Below are positions 8,578 through 17,080 of a stretch of DNA of 64,000 bases, in pieces (position 1 is the first letter of the stretch; each line of letters starts with the position of its first letter). Origin of the DNA: Bacteroidia bacterium. GTDB lineage: Bacteria > Bacteroidota > Bacteroidia > J057. Below the pieces are notes generated by a model, which was not told where the DNA came from, ran no database searches, and saw only the letters and a program-made list of their open reading frames with translations. The translations under genes were made by a program, and so were the position numbers. The stretch spans positions 6,200,001 through 6,264,000 of the forward strand of contig JAWPMV010000001.1 in assembly GCA_033391075.1 (NCBI GenBank), written 5' to 3'.

Positions 8578-9168
8578 ATGAACTGGAAAGTATTCCTACA
8601 AAATGTAAGCAAAGGCATCATAGAGGAGGATGTTTTGGAAGAAAAGTTTCGGAAGGATACTTCCGCCTATTTGGGTTTTCCGGGAGCTACAGCAGAAGCA
8701 ATTTCGCAAGCAGAAAAAAGACTGGGATGTAGTCTGCCACCTTCCTATAAAGACTTCCTACTAAGCAGCAACGGACTCAGGCAGCTCAATCATTTTGTCT
8801 GGGATATTTATCCTGTGCAAAAAATAGACTGGTTGGGCAATCTTGATCCTGGTTTTGTTAAGACCACTCTGAAAGACCCCATAAAGGTTAAGGATGAAAA
8901 TTACTTTGTTTATGGGAAGGAACAAGATCCGATATATATACGATATGAGTATTGTCAACACTGCCTGGCAGTCTCAGGCTGGGGAGATGCAGCCATAGTC
9001 CTGCTAAATCCGGAAGTCCGCTTTCAGGAAGAATGGGAAGCATGGATGTATGCCAGCTGGATTCCCGGTGCCAATCGCTACCGCTCTTTCGAAGAATTGA
9101 TGATCGAGGAGTATCAAAGCTTCTGGCAGATCATCAATTACGAAGAAGAAGATTTTCTGGAGCTGTAG
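8578..9168 (+). CDS. SMI1/KNR4 (SUKH) family protein
   Basis: The 196-residue product has the SUKH signature: ISQAEKRLGCSLPPSYKDFL at about residues 42-61, followed by LSSNGLRQLNHFVWDIYPV. A later GWGDAAIVLLNPE and WMYASWIPGANRYRSFEEL match the SMI1_KNR4 pattern. Members often neutralise toxins, but no toxin is present nearby. It differs in length and sequence from the SUKH gene at 1099, so the two are not a recent duplication. It sits 43 bases after the Cys-cluster gene on the same strand. Confidence 0.8.
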   Translation: MNWKVFLQNVSKGIIEEDVLEEKFRKDTSAYLGFPGATAEAISQAEKRLGCSLPPSYKDFLLSSNGLRQLNHFVWDIYPVQKIDWLGNLDPGFVKTTLKDPIKVKDENYFVYGKEQDPIYIRYEYCQHCLAVSGWGDAAIVLLNPEVRFQEEWEAWMYASWIPGANRYRSFEELMIEEYQSFWQIINYEEEDFLEL

Positions 9169-9185
9169 GTCAATAGGCCCAAAAG

Positions 9186-9305
9186 GTCATCTCGAAGTTT
9201 AGCTGTACGAAGGCAGGCGCGCTGAGAAATCCTGTATGTATCTCAAGCTAAATACAAGATTCCGCGGCGCACAGAAGCCCTTCCTCAAGCCAGCCTCGGA
9301 ATGAG
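9186..9305. repeat. Palindromic intergenic repeat, family B copy 3
   Basis: It opens with GTCATCTCGAAGTTTAGC and ends with CAGCCTCGGAATGAG. The inner pair GCTGAGAAATCCTGTAT and ATACAAGATTCCGCGGC is better preserved than in copy 1. It lies in the 332-base gap 9169-9500, which otherwise contains only a partial repeat of another type and a short AT-rich leader before the next gene. Confidence 0.6.
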
Positions 9306-9318
9306 GCAAACCGCCTGT

Positions 9319-9345
9319 GTCATTTTGAGCGAAGTGAAAGGTCTC
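9319..9345. repeat. Half copy of a third GTCAT-type repeat
   Basis: GTCATTTTGAGCGAAGTGAA followed by AGGTCTC has the look of the left arm of another widespread GTCAT...GAGCGAAG palindromic repeat. No matching right arm is seen nearby, so it is probably a remnant. Confidence 0.35.
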
Positions 9346-9500
9346 ATTCTTCCAGCAACTTCTTTTCTTATACCAACATTGAGCTTGGGAAAGAAGGAGG
9401 GAAATGTCTTAGGCCCTTAGTAAACTCAGGCTGAAACTATCTTTCTTCCTTCTTCTTCAATTATTCTCGCCCTTCTCGTATATTTAAAAAATCCCCGGAT

Positions 9501-10274
9501 ATGCCGACGACCATTTCAGAAATAGCAGCATTAATCTTCACCGCTAATCTCCTTCGCTACCTCATCATCGTCATTCCTTTCTTTCTGATCTTCTACGTCT
9601 TCTATCGGCAAAAATGGAACTTCCGGAAGATTCAGGACAAATTTCCCAAAGGAAAAGACATCCGAAGAGAAGCACTCTATTCTTTAGCCACCATTGCAAT
9701 TTTCACCCTCATAGGCCTTCTGGTTTTTGCTACGCCTATACGTGAGTATACCCTTCGCTATGACAATATCTCTGATTATGGTTGGGCTTATTGGGTCCTG
9801 AGTATTGTCCTGATGATTTTTCTCCACGATACCTATTTCTACTGGGCACATAGGGCCATGCATTATCCTCCTTTATTCAAATATTTTCACCTCGTCCACC
9901 ACAAATCCACCAATCCTTCTCCCTGGGCCGCCTATGCATTTCATCCACTGGAAGGGATAGTAGAAGCGTCCATCATTTTCCCGATCGTATTTCTCATTCC
10001 TTTTCATCCCTCAGCTATAGCCATCTTTCTCTTTTTCATGATGATTTATAATGTCTATGGCCATCTGGGTTATGAACTCTACCCTAAAGGATTTAACAAG
10101 CATCCTATCGGGAAATGGCTCAATACTTCCGTCAATCACAACCAACACCATAAATTCTTCACTGGAAATTTTGGACTGTATTTCCTCTTTTGGGACAGAT
10201 GGATGGGAACTATCAGAGAGGATTATGACCAAGGATTTTTAGCAGTAGACCAAAAAAGAAGAAAAACCCCATGA
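9501..10274 (+). CDS. Sterol desaturase / fatty acid hydroxylase family protein
   Basis: The 257-residue integral membrane protein has the histidine-box pattern of the fatty acid hydroxylase superfamily. The boxes are HDTYFYWAHRAMH (about residues 110-122), FHLVHHKSTNPSPW, an isolated FHPLEG, and NHNQHHKFF (about 211-219). The His residues bind a di-iron centre that uses oxygen to hydroxylate or desaturate a lipid. Four membrane helices surround the boxes. The actual lipid substrate cannot be told from sequence. It overlaps the next gene by four bases. Confidence 0.87.
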   Translation: MPTTISEIAALIFTANLLRYLIIVIPFFLIFYVFYRQKWNFRKIQDKFPKGKDIRREALYSLATIAIFTLIGLLVFATPIREYTLRYDNISDYGWAYWVLSIVLMIFLHDTYFYWAHRAMHYPPLFKYFHLVHHKSTNPSPWAAYAFHPLEGIVEASIIFPIVFLIPFHPSAIAIFLFFMMIYNVYGHLGYELYPKGFNKHPIGKWLNTSVNHNQHHKFFTGNFGLYFLFWDRWMGTIREDYDQGFLAVDQKRRKTP

Positions 10275-10657
10275 ACATAGCCTTACTCATCGCCAACCTT
10301 CTTTGTCTCCTGGCTTTTGGAGCTCATACCTTTATGGGAGATAAAGAAATTCGTAGCCTGGAACCGGAAGAAGTCGAAGGGAATAAACGTCAAAACTGGA
10401 CACAAGCCCGAGCTGGATGGCACATGGTTTCTTTTGATTTGCTTTTTGCCAGCCTGGCATTAGCTCTGATCAATTTTAGCGATTGGATCAAAGACGAAAC
10501 TTTCCTCCTGCAAATCCTCATGGTTTATTTTATTGGCTATGGAGTTTTTTGGTTAATGGGACTTCTTATTTCAAAGTCATTTCCCAAAAATTACCTCAAA
10601 TTGGGTCAATGGGTGCTTCTTTGGGGCATTGCGGCTTTGGTATGGTGGGGAATTTGA
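10271..10657 (+). CDS. Hypothetical four-helix membrane protein
   Basis: The 128-residue protein has four predicted membrane helices, the first at the very N-terminus (IALLIANLLCLLAFGAHTF), with a short polar loop containing DKEIRSLEPEE. Translational overlap with the sterol desaturase-like gene (10271-10274) suggests a partner role in the same lipid modification. It could be an accessory or electron-supplying subunit, but no cofactor motif is visible. Confidence 0.65.
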   Translation: MNIALLIANLLCLLAFGAHTFMGDKEIRSLEPEEVEGNKRQNWTQARAGWHMVSFDLLFASLALALINFSDWIKDETFLLQILMVYFIGYGVFWLMGLLISKSFPKNYLKLGQWVLLWGIAALVWWGI

Positions 10658-10691
10658 GCCCGCAAACCCCTTGGTATACCTGACCTAATCC

Positions 10692-11981
10692 TTATTGTGC
10701 CAACATTTTGTCGAGCAGCTTATGGTAGACATCCCGCTTCACATAATGGGTGTGTCGCTGGCTCTTTACATACTGCATCTTTCCCCTGAGATTGGGGTAT
10801 TCGGTATTTTTCTTCTGAGTAAAGCGGGCATATCTCTGCGGGTCTTTCTCTTTGCAATCCAGATATTGAGCGATGAGGTCTGCCTGCTTGCCAAACATCT
10901 CATAGGCCGCTCCATCTGTTTCTATGCCTCCCAGAAAAAAGAGATTATTATACTTCCGGTCAAAGATCTCCATATAGAGATCAAGAACCCCTTCTTTTTG
11001 ATGCTGGTATTTCTTGTCGATGAAAGGATAAGCACGCTTATATCCCGTAGCCAAGACTACTACATCAACCTCCACAGAAGTCCCATCCTCAAATTCGACT
11101 TCCTTCCCTTTGAATTTGCTCACATTTCTTTTCGCAGCGATATCTCCGTGTCCCAAATGATAGAGGATACGGGTATTCATGATGGGATGAGAGCTTAGGA
11201 TAGGATGATCCGGTTTCTGCAAACCGTATTTCTCCAAATCTCCAACCAATACCTTATTGATCAAAAATTCATTGATCCTCCTGTCCAGCCATAGGGGTAA
11301 ACTCGGGCTTTCATGGGCAAATACATCGCAAGGTTTCCCAAAGACATATTTCGGCAGGAAATAATAGCCCCTACGCATACTGATGTAGGCCTCTTTAGCC
11401 ACTTTTGCAGCATCACAGGCGATATCACAGCCAGAATTCCCAGCCCCGATAATCAGAACCTTTTTGCCACGAAATTGTGCCATGCTCAGGTACTCCTGGC
11501 TATGGTACATCTCTCCGATAAATTGCCCCGGGATTTGAGGGAAATTGGGATACCAGGTAAGACCGGTAGCACAGATAACCCCCGCATATTCACGGCTTTC
11601 GCCATTGCTCAACTTCACCTGCCACAATTCGCCCGCTTCCAAAGGATTGATCTCCTCTACTTCCAGCTCAAATTGAATGTGTTTTTCTAATTCATGCTTG
11701 CTCGCATAAGCCTGTATGTAAGACAAGATTTTATCATGACGGGGATAATCAGGATAGTCCTCAGGCATAGGAAAATCTCGAAAACCGGATAAGGTCCGGG
11801 AAGAAATAAAATGTGCAGACTCATACATCGCTGAGTCTTTCCGCTCAATATCCCAAATTCCCCCTACTAGCTTTCCTTTATCAATAATATCGAAGCCCAG
11901 CCCACAGGCTTTCAAAGCCACAGCTGCACACAAACCCGCAGGTCCGGCTCCAATGATGCAGTACTTTGAAGTAGTTTCCAT
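10692..11981 (-). CDS. Flavin-containing monooxygenase family protein
   Basis: The 429-residue product has an FAD-binding Rossmann motif near the N-terminus (GAGPAGLCAA, residues 8-17), a second NADPH-binding Rossmann motif (GAGNSGCDIA), and between them FIGEMYHSQEY, which matches the FMO fingerprint FxGxxxHxxxY. It uses NADPH and oxygen to oxygenate a nitrogen, sulfur or ketone-containing substrate, which is unknown here. It lies six bases after the S37 peptidase gene, and the two are likely co-transcribed. Confidence 0.87.
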   Translation of the reverse strand: METTSKYCIIGAGPAGLCAAVALKACGLGFDIIDKGKLVGGIWDIERKDSAMYESAHFISSRTLSGFRDFPMPEDYPDYPRHDKILSYIQAYASKHELEKHIQFELEVEEINPLEAGELWQVKLSNGESREYAGVICATGLTWYPNFPQIPGQFIGEMYHSQEYLSMAQFRGKKVLIIGAGNSGCDIACDAAKVAKEAYISMRRGYYFLPKYVFGKPCDVFAHESPSLPLWLDRRINEFLINKVLVGDLEKYGLQKPDHPILSSHPIMNTRILYHLGHGDIAAKRNVSKFKGKEVEFEDGTSVEVDVVVLATGYKRAYPFIDKKYQHQKEGVLDLYMEIFDRKYNNLFFLGGIETDGAAYEMFGKQADLIAQYLDCKEKDPQRYARFTQKKNTEYPNLRGKMQYVKSQRHTHYVKRDVYHKLLDKMLAQ

Positions 11982-11987
11982 TGTCCC

Positions 11988-13274
11988 TTACTCAATTTCC
12001 ATCTCTAGCCATTTCTCCAGGGCTTCCACCATTCTTCCTCTTTCCTGGGGACTCATATTTCGTATACGCGCCTGTCCATGATCTTTGCCCTCAAGGAAAA
12101 ACCAAAGCGAATTGGTTTCTTTAGAAGGAAGGGTCGCTGTAGCCGACCAGGTATCATTGGCTCCATTGATATAGATGAAATTATTGCCTTCTTCTCTGAT
12201 CCACTTATCTACTTTCGGCAAAAGAGAACCATCAAATTCGACTTTCATTTTATTGGGGGTAAAGGCAGCATGGGGATGTGGCTGCATAGGCAAAGCTTTC
12301 AGCAAACCTTCAAATTCCTCCGTTTCATATCCATAATATCCCATTTGAGCCGCTGCCTGATAATAGTGCGAACTATAGGCTTCAATTTCCCCATCCGCAA
12401 AAAAGGAAAGACTGGAAACCGACAAAAGGTGATCCAATACTTCTTCTAAAGGAGCAGTTTCTGAAGGGATATCCTCACATTTTGCTCCCCATTGCCAGAA
12501 AGAAAAAGGATATTCGAGTACTGTATATTCAAAGGCCTCTTCAAAACCCAGGTAATTGAAATTCAGCTTGGCACCTTTGCTATACCATTTCAACATCCGC
12601 AAGACTTCATTTCTATAGGTCAACAAACGCTTCTGTACAGTATAAATCTTCTGGCGGCACTCCTCTGTTCCAATCTTGTCCAAAAACTCATAGATTCTTT
12701 CCTCCTCATATTCAAGATTCAAAGGAGCTACATAAGGAATACTAACGGTAACATCATCCGGATAGAAATAACGATAGAAAATCGTTGTCTGGCCACCTTT
12801 GCTGATCCCACTACTCACCCAGTCATCCTGGTAAATCTGACCTAAGATCTCTCTTACTTTGTGTAAATCTGCAGTTGCCTGTTCGAGGTTCAGGTATTGA
12901 TAATCCAATTCATCGGGCATGCTTTCCCCGAAATACCTATGCTCTACATCAATCTGATTGGCATCCAGCAAATAGGAAATCTCATACAGTCGATTGCTGT
13001 TTCGATTATAGCCTTCTGTAATAAGGACATTGGGCCGATCATAGCCTTTGTGAGAGAGGTATACTTTCTGATAAAAATGTCCCTTCTCCGGAGCGGTATG
13101 ATCCAAAGGTTGCTTTACTTTGAGTTGATAAGCAGCCCCATAACCCGTAGGCGTTTCTATTCGACTAAAACTCACATCCGGCAATTCGAAAAGTTTTTGT
13201 TCCAGTTCCGGATACTGTGCCCATACAGGAAGGGAAAGAATAATTGATAGTGCAATGAGGATGAACTTTCTCAT
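11988..13274 (-). CDS. Secreted S37 family (PS-10) serine peptidase
   Basis: The 428-residue product has a signal peptide (ILIALSIILSLPVWAQ) and an alpha/beta-hydrolase pattern of the S37 tripeptidyl aminopeptidase type. It shows NVLITEGYNRNSNRLYEISY, VEHRYFGES, and the nucleophile elbow SSGISKGGQTTIFYRYFYPD with Ser in GISKGG. The C-terminal part carries FIYINGANDTWSA and GKDHGQARI, consistent with the acid and His positions. It probably removes short peptides from the N-terminus of exported substrates in the periplasm or medium. Confidence 0.82.
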   Translation of the reverse strand: MRKFILIALSIILSLPVWAQYPELEQKLFELPDVSFSRIETPTGYGAAYQLKVKQPLDHTAPEKGHFYQKVYLSHKGYDRPNVLITEGYNRNSNRLYEISYLLDANQIDVEHRYFGESMPDELDYQYLNLEQATADLHKVREILGQIYQDDWVSSGISKGGQTTIFYRYFYPDDVTVSIPYVAPLNLEYEEERIYEFLDKIGTEECRQKIYTVQKRLLTYRNEVLRMLKWYSKGAKLNFNYLGFEEAFEYTVLEYPFSFWQWGAKCEDIPSETAPLEEVLDHLLSVSSLSFFADGEIEAYSSHYYQAAAQMGYYGYETEEFEGLLKALPMQPHPHAAFTPNKMKVEFDGSLLPKVDKWIREEGNNFIYINGANDTWSATATLPSKETNSLWFFLEGKDHGQARIRNMSPQERGRMVEALEKWLEMEIE

Positions 13275-13318
13275 GATTTGATTGGGTTGAAAATCTGGCT
13301 TTCTATAACAATGTTAAT

Positions 13319-14236
13319 TTACTCATTTTCAAATCGTTGCATGATATAGTCATGAACCTTACTGAGCCGCATATTGAGGGTAGAAGGTCCGACCCGAACA
13401 TAGAAATGATCCTTATCTCCATCTTTGATATACACAGCTTGGGTAGCCGGTTCACAATCTACCCGAAGGATATTGTGGCCCTTATACCGAATCACCTCAT
13501 AGTTGATAAAATCAGAGTGCTCGCTGCCCATTCGATTTTTGATCATATTGGTCAGATGGAGCATATATTTGTCTTCATTGGGAAAACCGTCTTTTTCAAT
13601 ACCGATGGGATTGCCCTCATCATCTACCCCTACAAATAAGGTCCCACCCCGGCTATTTAAAAAGGCAGCCATACTTTTGAGCACCGCCATCTCCATAGCC
13701 TTGTCTTTTTGTCCACTTTTCAGGTTAAACCGCATCGTAGATTTGAATTCTACAAAATCCTTTTCCCCTTCTTCTATGAGTTCGGCAGAAGAAACCTGCT
13801 CTCGTGTACGCAGGTAATCGGTGATCCTTTTCGCCAGCAAACGCGTGACTTTAAGGGCAAGTTCCGTAGAGATCTGGGAGGCATCGTAGAGGGATTCTCC
13901 ACTCAACTGAACTACAGAAGCTTCCTCAATCGCCCTCACCGATCCCGATCTTACAGAATTATTGATGATCCCAATTTCTCCGAAAAGTTCTCCGGGCATC
14001 ATAACCTTATAGTCCTGATTATGGCTATTTAGCTGAAAGTTGCCTTCAGCCACAACAAAAAGGTAGTGCGCGGGTTGATCCTCTGAAAAGACCAGTTCAT
14101 TTTGTGAATAGGTTTTAAGCCGGGAAATAAAGCAGAGTTCTTTTAACTCTTCTTCCGACAATTGTTGGAAGATGGGATTCTTCTTAAGAAAGCTGATCAA
14201 GTCGCTGTCTTTGGATGCACGTATTTCTCCTGGCAT
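13319..14236 (-). CDS. cNMP-binding / AlbA_2 (Schlafen-type) fusion protein
   Basis: The 305-residue cytoplasmic protein joins two domains. Residues ~15-130 form a cyclic-nucleotide-binding (Crp-like) beta barrel (FQQLSEEELKELCFISRL; MMPGELFGEIGIINNSVRSG). Residues ~165-290 match the AlbA_2 putative nucleic-acid or nucleotide-binding domain (DFVEFKSTMRF; FLNSRGGTLFVGVDDEGNPI). There is no HTH of the Crp type, so it is unlikely to be a classical Crp regulator. A cyclic nucleotide may gate the AlbA_2 activity. It lies 44 bases upstream of the S37 gene on the same strand. Confidence 0.8.
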   Translation of the reverse strand: MPGEIRASKDSDLISFLKKNPIFQQLSEEELKELCFISRLKTYSQNELVFSEDQPAHYLFVVAEGNFQLNSHNQDYKVMMPGELFGEIGIINNSVRSGSVRAIEEASVVQLSGESLYDASQISTELALKVTRLLAKRITDYLRTREQVSSAELIEEGEKDFVEFKSTMRFNLKSGQKDKAMEMAVLKSMAAFLNSRGGTLFVGVDDEGNPIGIEKDGFPNEDKYMLHLTNMIKNRMGSEHSDFINYEVIRYKGHNILRVDCEPATQAVYIKDGDKDHFYVRVGPSTLNMRLSKVHDYIMQRFENE

Positions 14237-14369
14237 TTCAAAAATTCCTAAGGGAGAACGAAAGAGAGTCCCCCTGGTTTCATCTCATCTCTGAAATTAG
14301 GAAAATAGAATTTAGTATGAAAAACGAGATGAAAATACTAGCTTCGATTGTCAAAAAAGAGCATTTAAC

Positions 14370-14945
14370 ATGGAAGATCGTTTAGCAGAATGGGTAAGTG
14401 GCGTAAGAGAAAACAGCCGGCTTTTTGAGGAAAGGTTCAAAGGACTGGACAAGGACAGGCTTAACTGGAAGCCCAATCCTGATAAATGGAGCGTAGGTCA
14501 AAATATAGATCACCTGATTCAGATCAGTCGAAGTTTCTATCCGCATATTGAAAAGGTAAACAGGGGCGAATACAAAAAACCTTTTATGGGCAGATTTAAA
14601 TTTCTGGTCAATTTCTTTGAACGGGTAATCCTGAATGCCATCGAACCGGACAATCCCAGAAAAACCAAAACCTTTCCGGTTTGGGAACCGGATCTGAGTA
14701 ATGTAGAGGAAAATATTTTAGATCAATTTCTGGAGGAACAGGAAGCCCTGGTTTCCATGTTTGAAAGCAGTAAGAATCAGTTGGGGAAAGGAATTGTTAT
14801 TTATTCTCCAGCCAGTAAGAAACTGGTTTATTCTCTTGAAGGAGTCTTTGATATCCTGGTGAAACATCAACTCAGGCATTTGCGTCAGGCAGAAAAAGTT
14901 CTGGATGCGCGCAGAGCCTTTCCTGATAAAATGAATGGAATTTAG
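14370..14945 (+). CDS. DinB family protein
   Basis: The 191-residue product has the DinB four-helix layout with probable metal-binding His residues: one in WSVGQNIDHLIQ (about residue 50), one in the helix ending SFYPHIEKV, and one in the C-terminal VKHQLRHLRQAEKVL. Family members include thiol transferases that use bacillithiol or mycothiol. The presence of a YpdA-like gene at the right edge makes a bacillithiol link possible but unproven. Its last 11 bases overlap the start of nuoJ. Confidence 0.8.
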   Translation: MEDRLAEWVSGVRENSRLFEERFKGLDKDRLNWKPNPDKWSVGQNIDHLIQISRSFYPHIEKVNRGEYKKPFMGRFKFLVNFFERVILNAIEPDNPRKTKTFPVWEPDLSNVEENILDQFLEEQEALVSMFESSKNQLGKGIVIYSPASKKLVYSLEGVFDILVKHQLRHLRQAEKVLDARRAFPDKMNGI

Positions 14946-15456
14946 TGGCCTTCATATCAGTTTCGCAGCATTTGCACTCATTTCTCTGGGAGCAGCTCTG
15001 GGCCTTGCCCTGAGTAAACGCTTTATCTATGCCGCTTTTCTTTTATTTGCCCTGCTTTTTGGAGTGGCTGCGATATTCATTTTTGCAGGAGCCGAATTAC
15101 TGGCCGTTGCCCAACTCATTGTTTATGTAGGGGGAATCCTCATCCTTCTGGTCTTTGGAATCATGCTCACCCGAAAGCGAATCTCGGGATTTGCTGAAAC
15201 TGCCTTGCACCAGAGTATTCCTTCAGCATTGCTTGGCATAGGGACGGCAGCAGTACTCTTATTTGTCTTTCTTCAGGTGGATTGGGAAAATCTGGACTGG
15301 ATACAAAATAGTGGTCCAGTAGAAAGTGGATTAGATAATCCACAAATGATTGGAAAACAATTGCTGAGTAGTTACCTGCTTCCTTTTGAACTAATGGGAA
15401 TTTTGCTTTTGCTGGCACTAATCGGAGCCGCTTATATCGCTAAAGAAAAAGCCTAG
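14935..15456 (+). CDS. nuoJ: NADH-quinone oxidoreductase subunit J (solitary)
   Basis: The 173-residue protein has five hydrophobic helices and the conserved NuoJ segment GAELLAVAQLIVYVGGILIL in the third. In complex I, NuoJ is a membrane-arm subunit. No other nuo gene is present: the upstream gene is DinB and the downstream one is ftcD on the opposite strand, with a four-base 3' overlap. The start overlaps the DinB gene by 11 bases. This could be a displaced nuoJ, a second copy, or a subunit of another antiporter-like complex. Confidence 0.8.
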   Translation: MEFSGLHISFAAFALISLGAALGLALSKRFIYAAFLLFALLFGVAAIFIFAGAELLAVAQLIVYVGGILILLVFGIMLTRKRISGFAETALHQSIPSALLGIGTAAVLLFVFLQVDWENLDWIQNSGPVESGLDNPQMIGKQLLSSYLLPFELMGILLLLALIGAAYIAKEKA

Positions 15457-16487
15457 CTTTTTTCCCATACATACTCCAGCACTCTTTCCTCTATGTTAAA
15501 AGGGCCAAGGTCGTCCAATCCCAATTGTTTAACCGCATATAATAGAAACTCTCTTTCTTCGGTCATATGCTTTCCCAGCTTTTCTGCATAAAATTTACCG
15601 GCAGTTAAAAGAGCCTCTTTAGGAATCAGCCCAATGAGTTCTGAACCCCTTATTTTTATTTTTCTTTTTTCGGCGGAAAGTTTAGCAGCCTCATAAGCCT
15701 CGTGAATGGCACATTGGGAAAGGTCTGTCAGATTGGTGGAAACCTGTGCAAATTTATATTCTTCGATAAACCAACCAATCGCCTTAAGGGATTTACACAT
15801 GCCCGGAATTCTGAGGGCCTTGCCTTCCTCATCTCTCTGGATTTTTCCTTTCACTTTTTTCACTCGGCCAATCTCCCGAATATCAAAAGCAATAGCATTG
15901 GCTTTTTTGACCGATTTAGTTTTCAGGTTTATGTTATAAGCCACCAGAAATTTACGGACGCCCAAGACGGTTTGGCCTGATTTTGCATTGAACTGAGCCG
16001 GCCCAAAATCAGGCTCCCATCCGGGTAGCTTAATTTTGTCTCGAAATCCTTCATATTCTCCAGCACGGATTCTTGCAAGATTTTTTCGATCCTCATCTCG
16101 GGCATTCTCTTCATACAGATATATAGGGATACCAAGTTCCTCTGCAATTCTCTTAGCTAAAGTTTCGGCATAGGGGATAAGTTCTTCTGTACTGATTCCG
16201 CTTATAGGTACCAAAGGACAGACATCAACCGCTCCCATTCTAGGGTGAGTCCCTGTATGTTTTCGCATATCGATCAGGCTGCTCGCTGTTTTTACAGCCT
16301 GATAGGCGGCCTCCACTACCGGCTCAACTTCCCCTGCAAAGGTCATAACCGTACGATTTGCAGAATGTCCGGGATCTATGTGCAGGAGTTTTACGCCTTC
16401 GACAGAACGAATACTTGCTGCAATAGCCTCAATAACTTCTGCATTTTGGCCCTCACTGAAATTGGGAATACATTCGATCAGTGCCAT
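15453..16487 (-). CDS. ftcD: Glutamate formimidoyltransferase
   Basis: The 344-residue product transfers the formimino group from N-formimino-glutamate to tetrahydrofolate, the last step of one histidine degradation route. It shows the N-terminal ECIPNFSEGQN and the active-site MRKHTGTHPRMGAVDVCP, both typical. The length fits the transferase, including a C-terminal subdomain but no fused cyclodeaminase. No other hut gene is in the window. It follows a small uncharacterised gene by 11 bases. Confidence 0.92.
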   Translation of the reverse strand: MALIECIPNFSEGQNAEVIEAIAASIRSVEGVKLLHIDPGHSANRTVMTFAGEVEPVVEAAYQAVKTASSLIDMRKHTGTHPRMGAVDVCPLVPISGISTEELIPYAETLAKRIAEELGIPIYLYEENARDEDRKNLARIRAGEYEGFRDKIKLPGWEPDFGPAQFNAKSGQTVLGVRKFLVAYNINLKTKSVKKANAIAFDIREIGRVKKVKGKIQRDEEGKALRIPGMCKSLKAIGWFIEEYKFAQVSTNLTDLSQCAIHEAYEAAKLSAEKRKIKIRGSELIGLIPKEALLTAGKFYAEKLGKHMTEEREFLLYAVKQLGLDDLGPFNIEERVLEYVWEKS

Positions 16488-16498
16488 GCGAGATGTAA

Positions 16499-16984
16499 TT
16501 AGCTTAGCGACAAACTATCCAGGGCAATCTTTCCAAAGCTTTGCATAATCAGGGCATTTTTTGCGCGTAAACCATAGCCCTCTTCCTCTTCCAGGGTTTC
16601 CAGTAAAAAGCCTAAAAGTTCGGGTTGAGGATAGTCCTCTATCGCATTTTGCCACACTCGATCAAAATCTTTGCCCTGCGCACTTTCCGCAGCTTCTAGC
16701 AAAGCAATATTATCTTCACGCAGTGCCTCCAATTGTTCTTCCGAAACAAGAGGGATTTCATATCCCGCTTCCTGATAAGTCTTATAGAAAAAAGTCCCAA
16801 GAAAGAGGAGTAATTCCTGTTCATCTTCATTGAGATCCCCTTCCCCCATACTCATGAGGTAGGCAAGCAATAAAGGCTGCTCGTCTCCAAACTTATCAAT
16901 CAATCCTTCCATTTCGGATTCTGCCTCTGGAGATTCCAACCATTCTATCGTTTTGTCGACAATTTCTGCGCTTATCACTTTCAT
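16499..16984 (-). CDS. Hypothetical acidic protein
   Basis: Not recognised. The 161-residue soluble, strongly acidic, all-helical-looking protein has runs such as GEGDLNEDEQELLLFLGTFF. It is directly upstream of ftcD (11-base gap) and probably co-transcribed. There are no Cys or metal motifs. It could be a small regulatory or structural protein. Confidence 0.6.
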   Translation of the reverse strand: MKVISAEIVDKTIEWLESPEAESEMEGLIDKFGDEQPLLLAYLMSMGEGDLNEDEQELLLFLGTFFYKTYQEAGYEIPLVSEEQLEALREDNIALLEAAESAQGKDFDRVWQNAIEDYPQPELLGFLLETLEEEEGYGLRAKNALIMQSFGKIALDSLSLS

Positions 16985-17080
16985 ATCTTGCTACAAGATT
17001 TTTCTGTTTCAAATCCCGGGCAAAATAGCAAAACTCTTCGCTATATGATAACTTGCCCGCAGCTTATATACTTTTGAACT

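Noticed and set aside
7304-9345. CRISPR array in the repeat-bearing gaps
   Set aside because: The repeats are long, few, imperfect and not evenly spaced with unique spacers. No cas gene is present.
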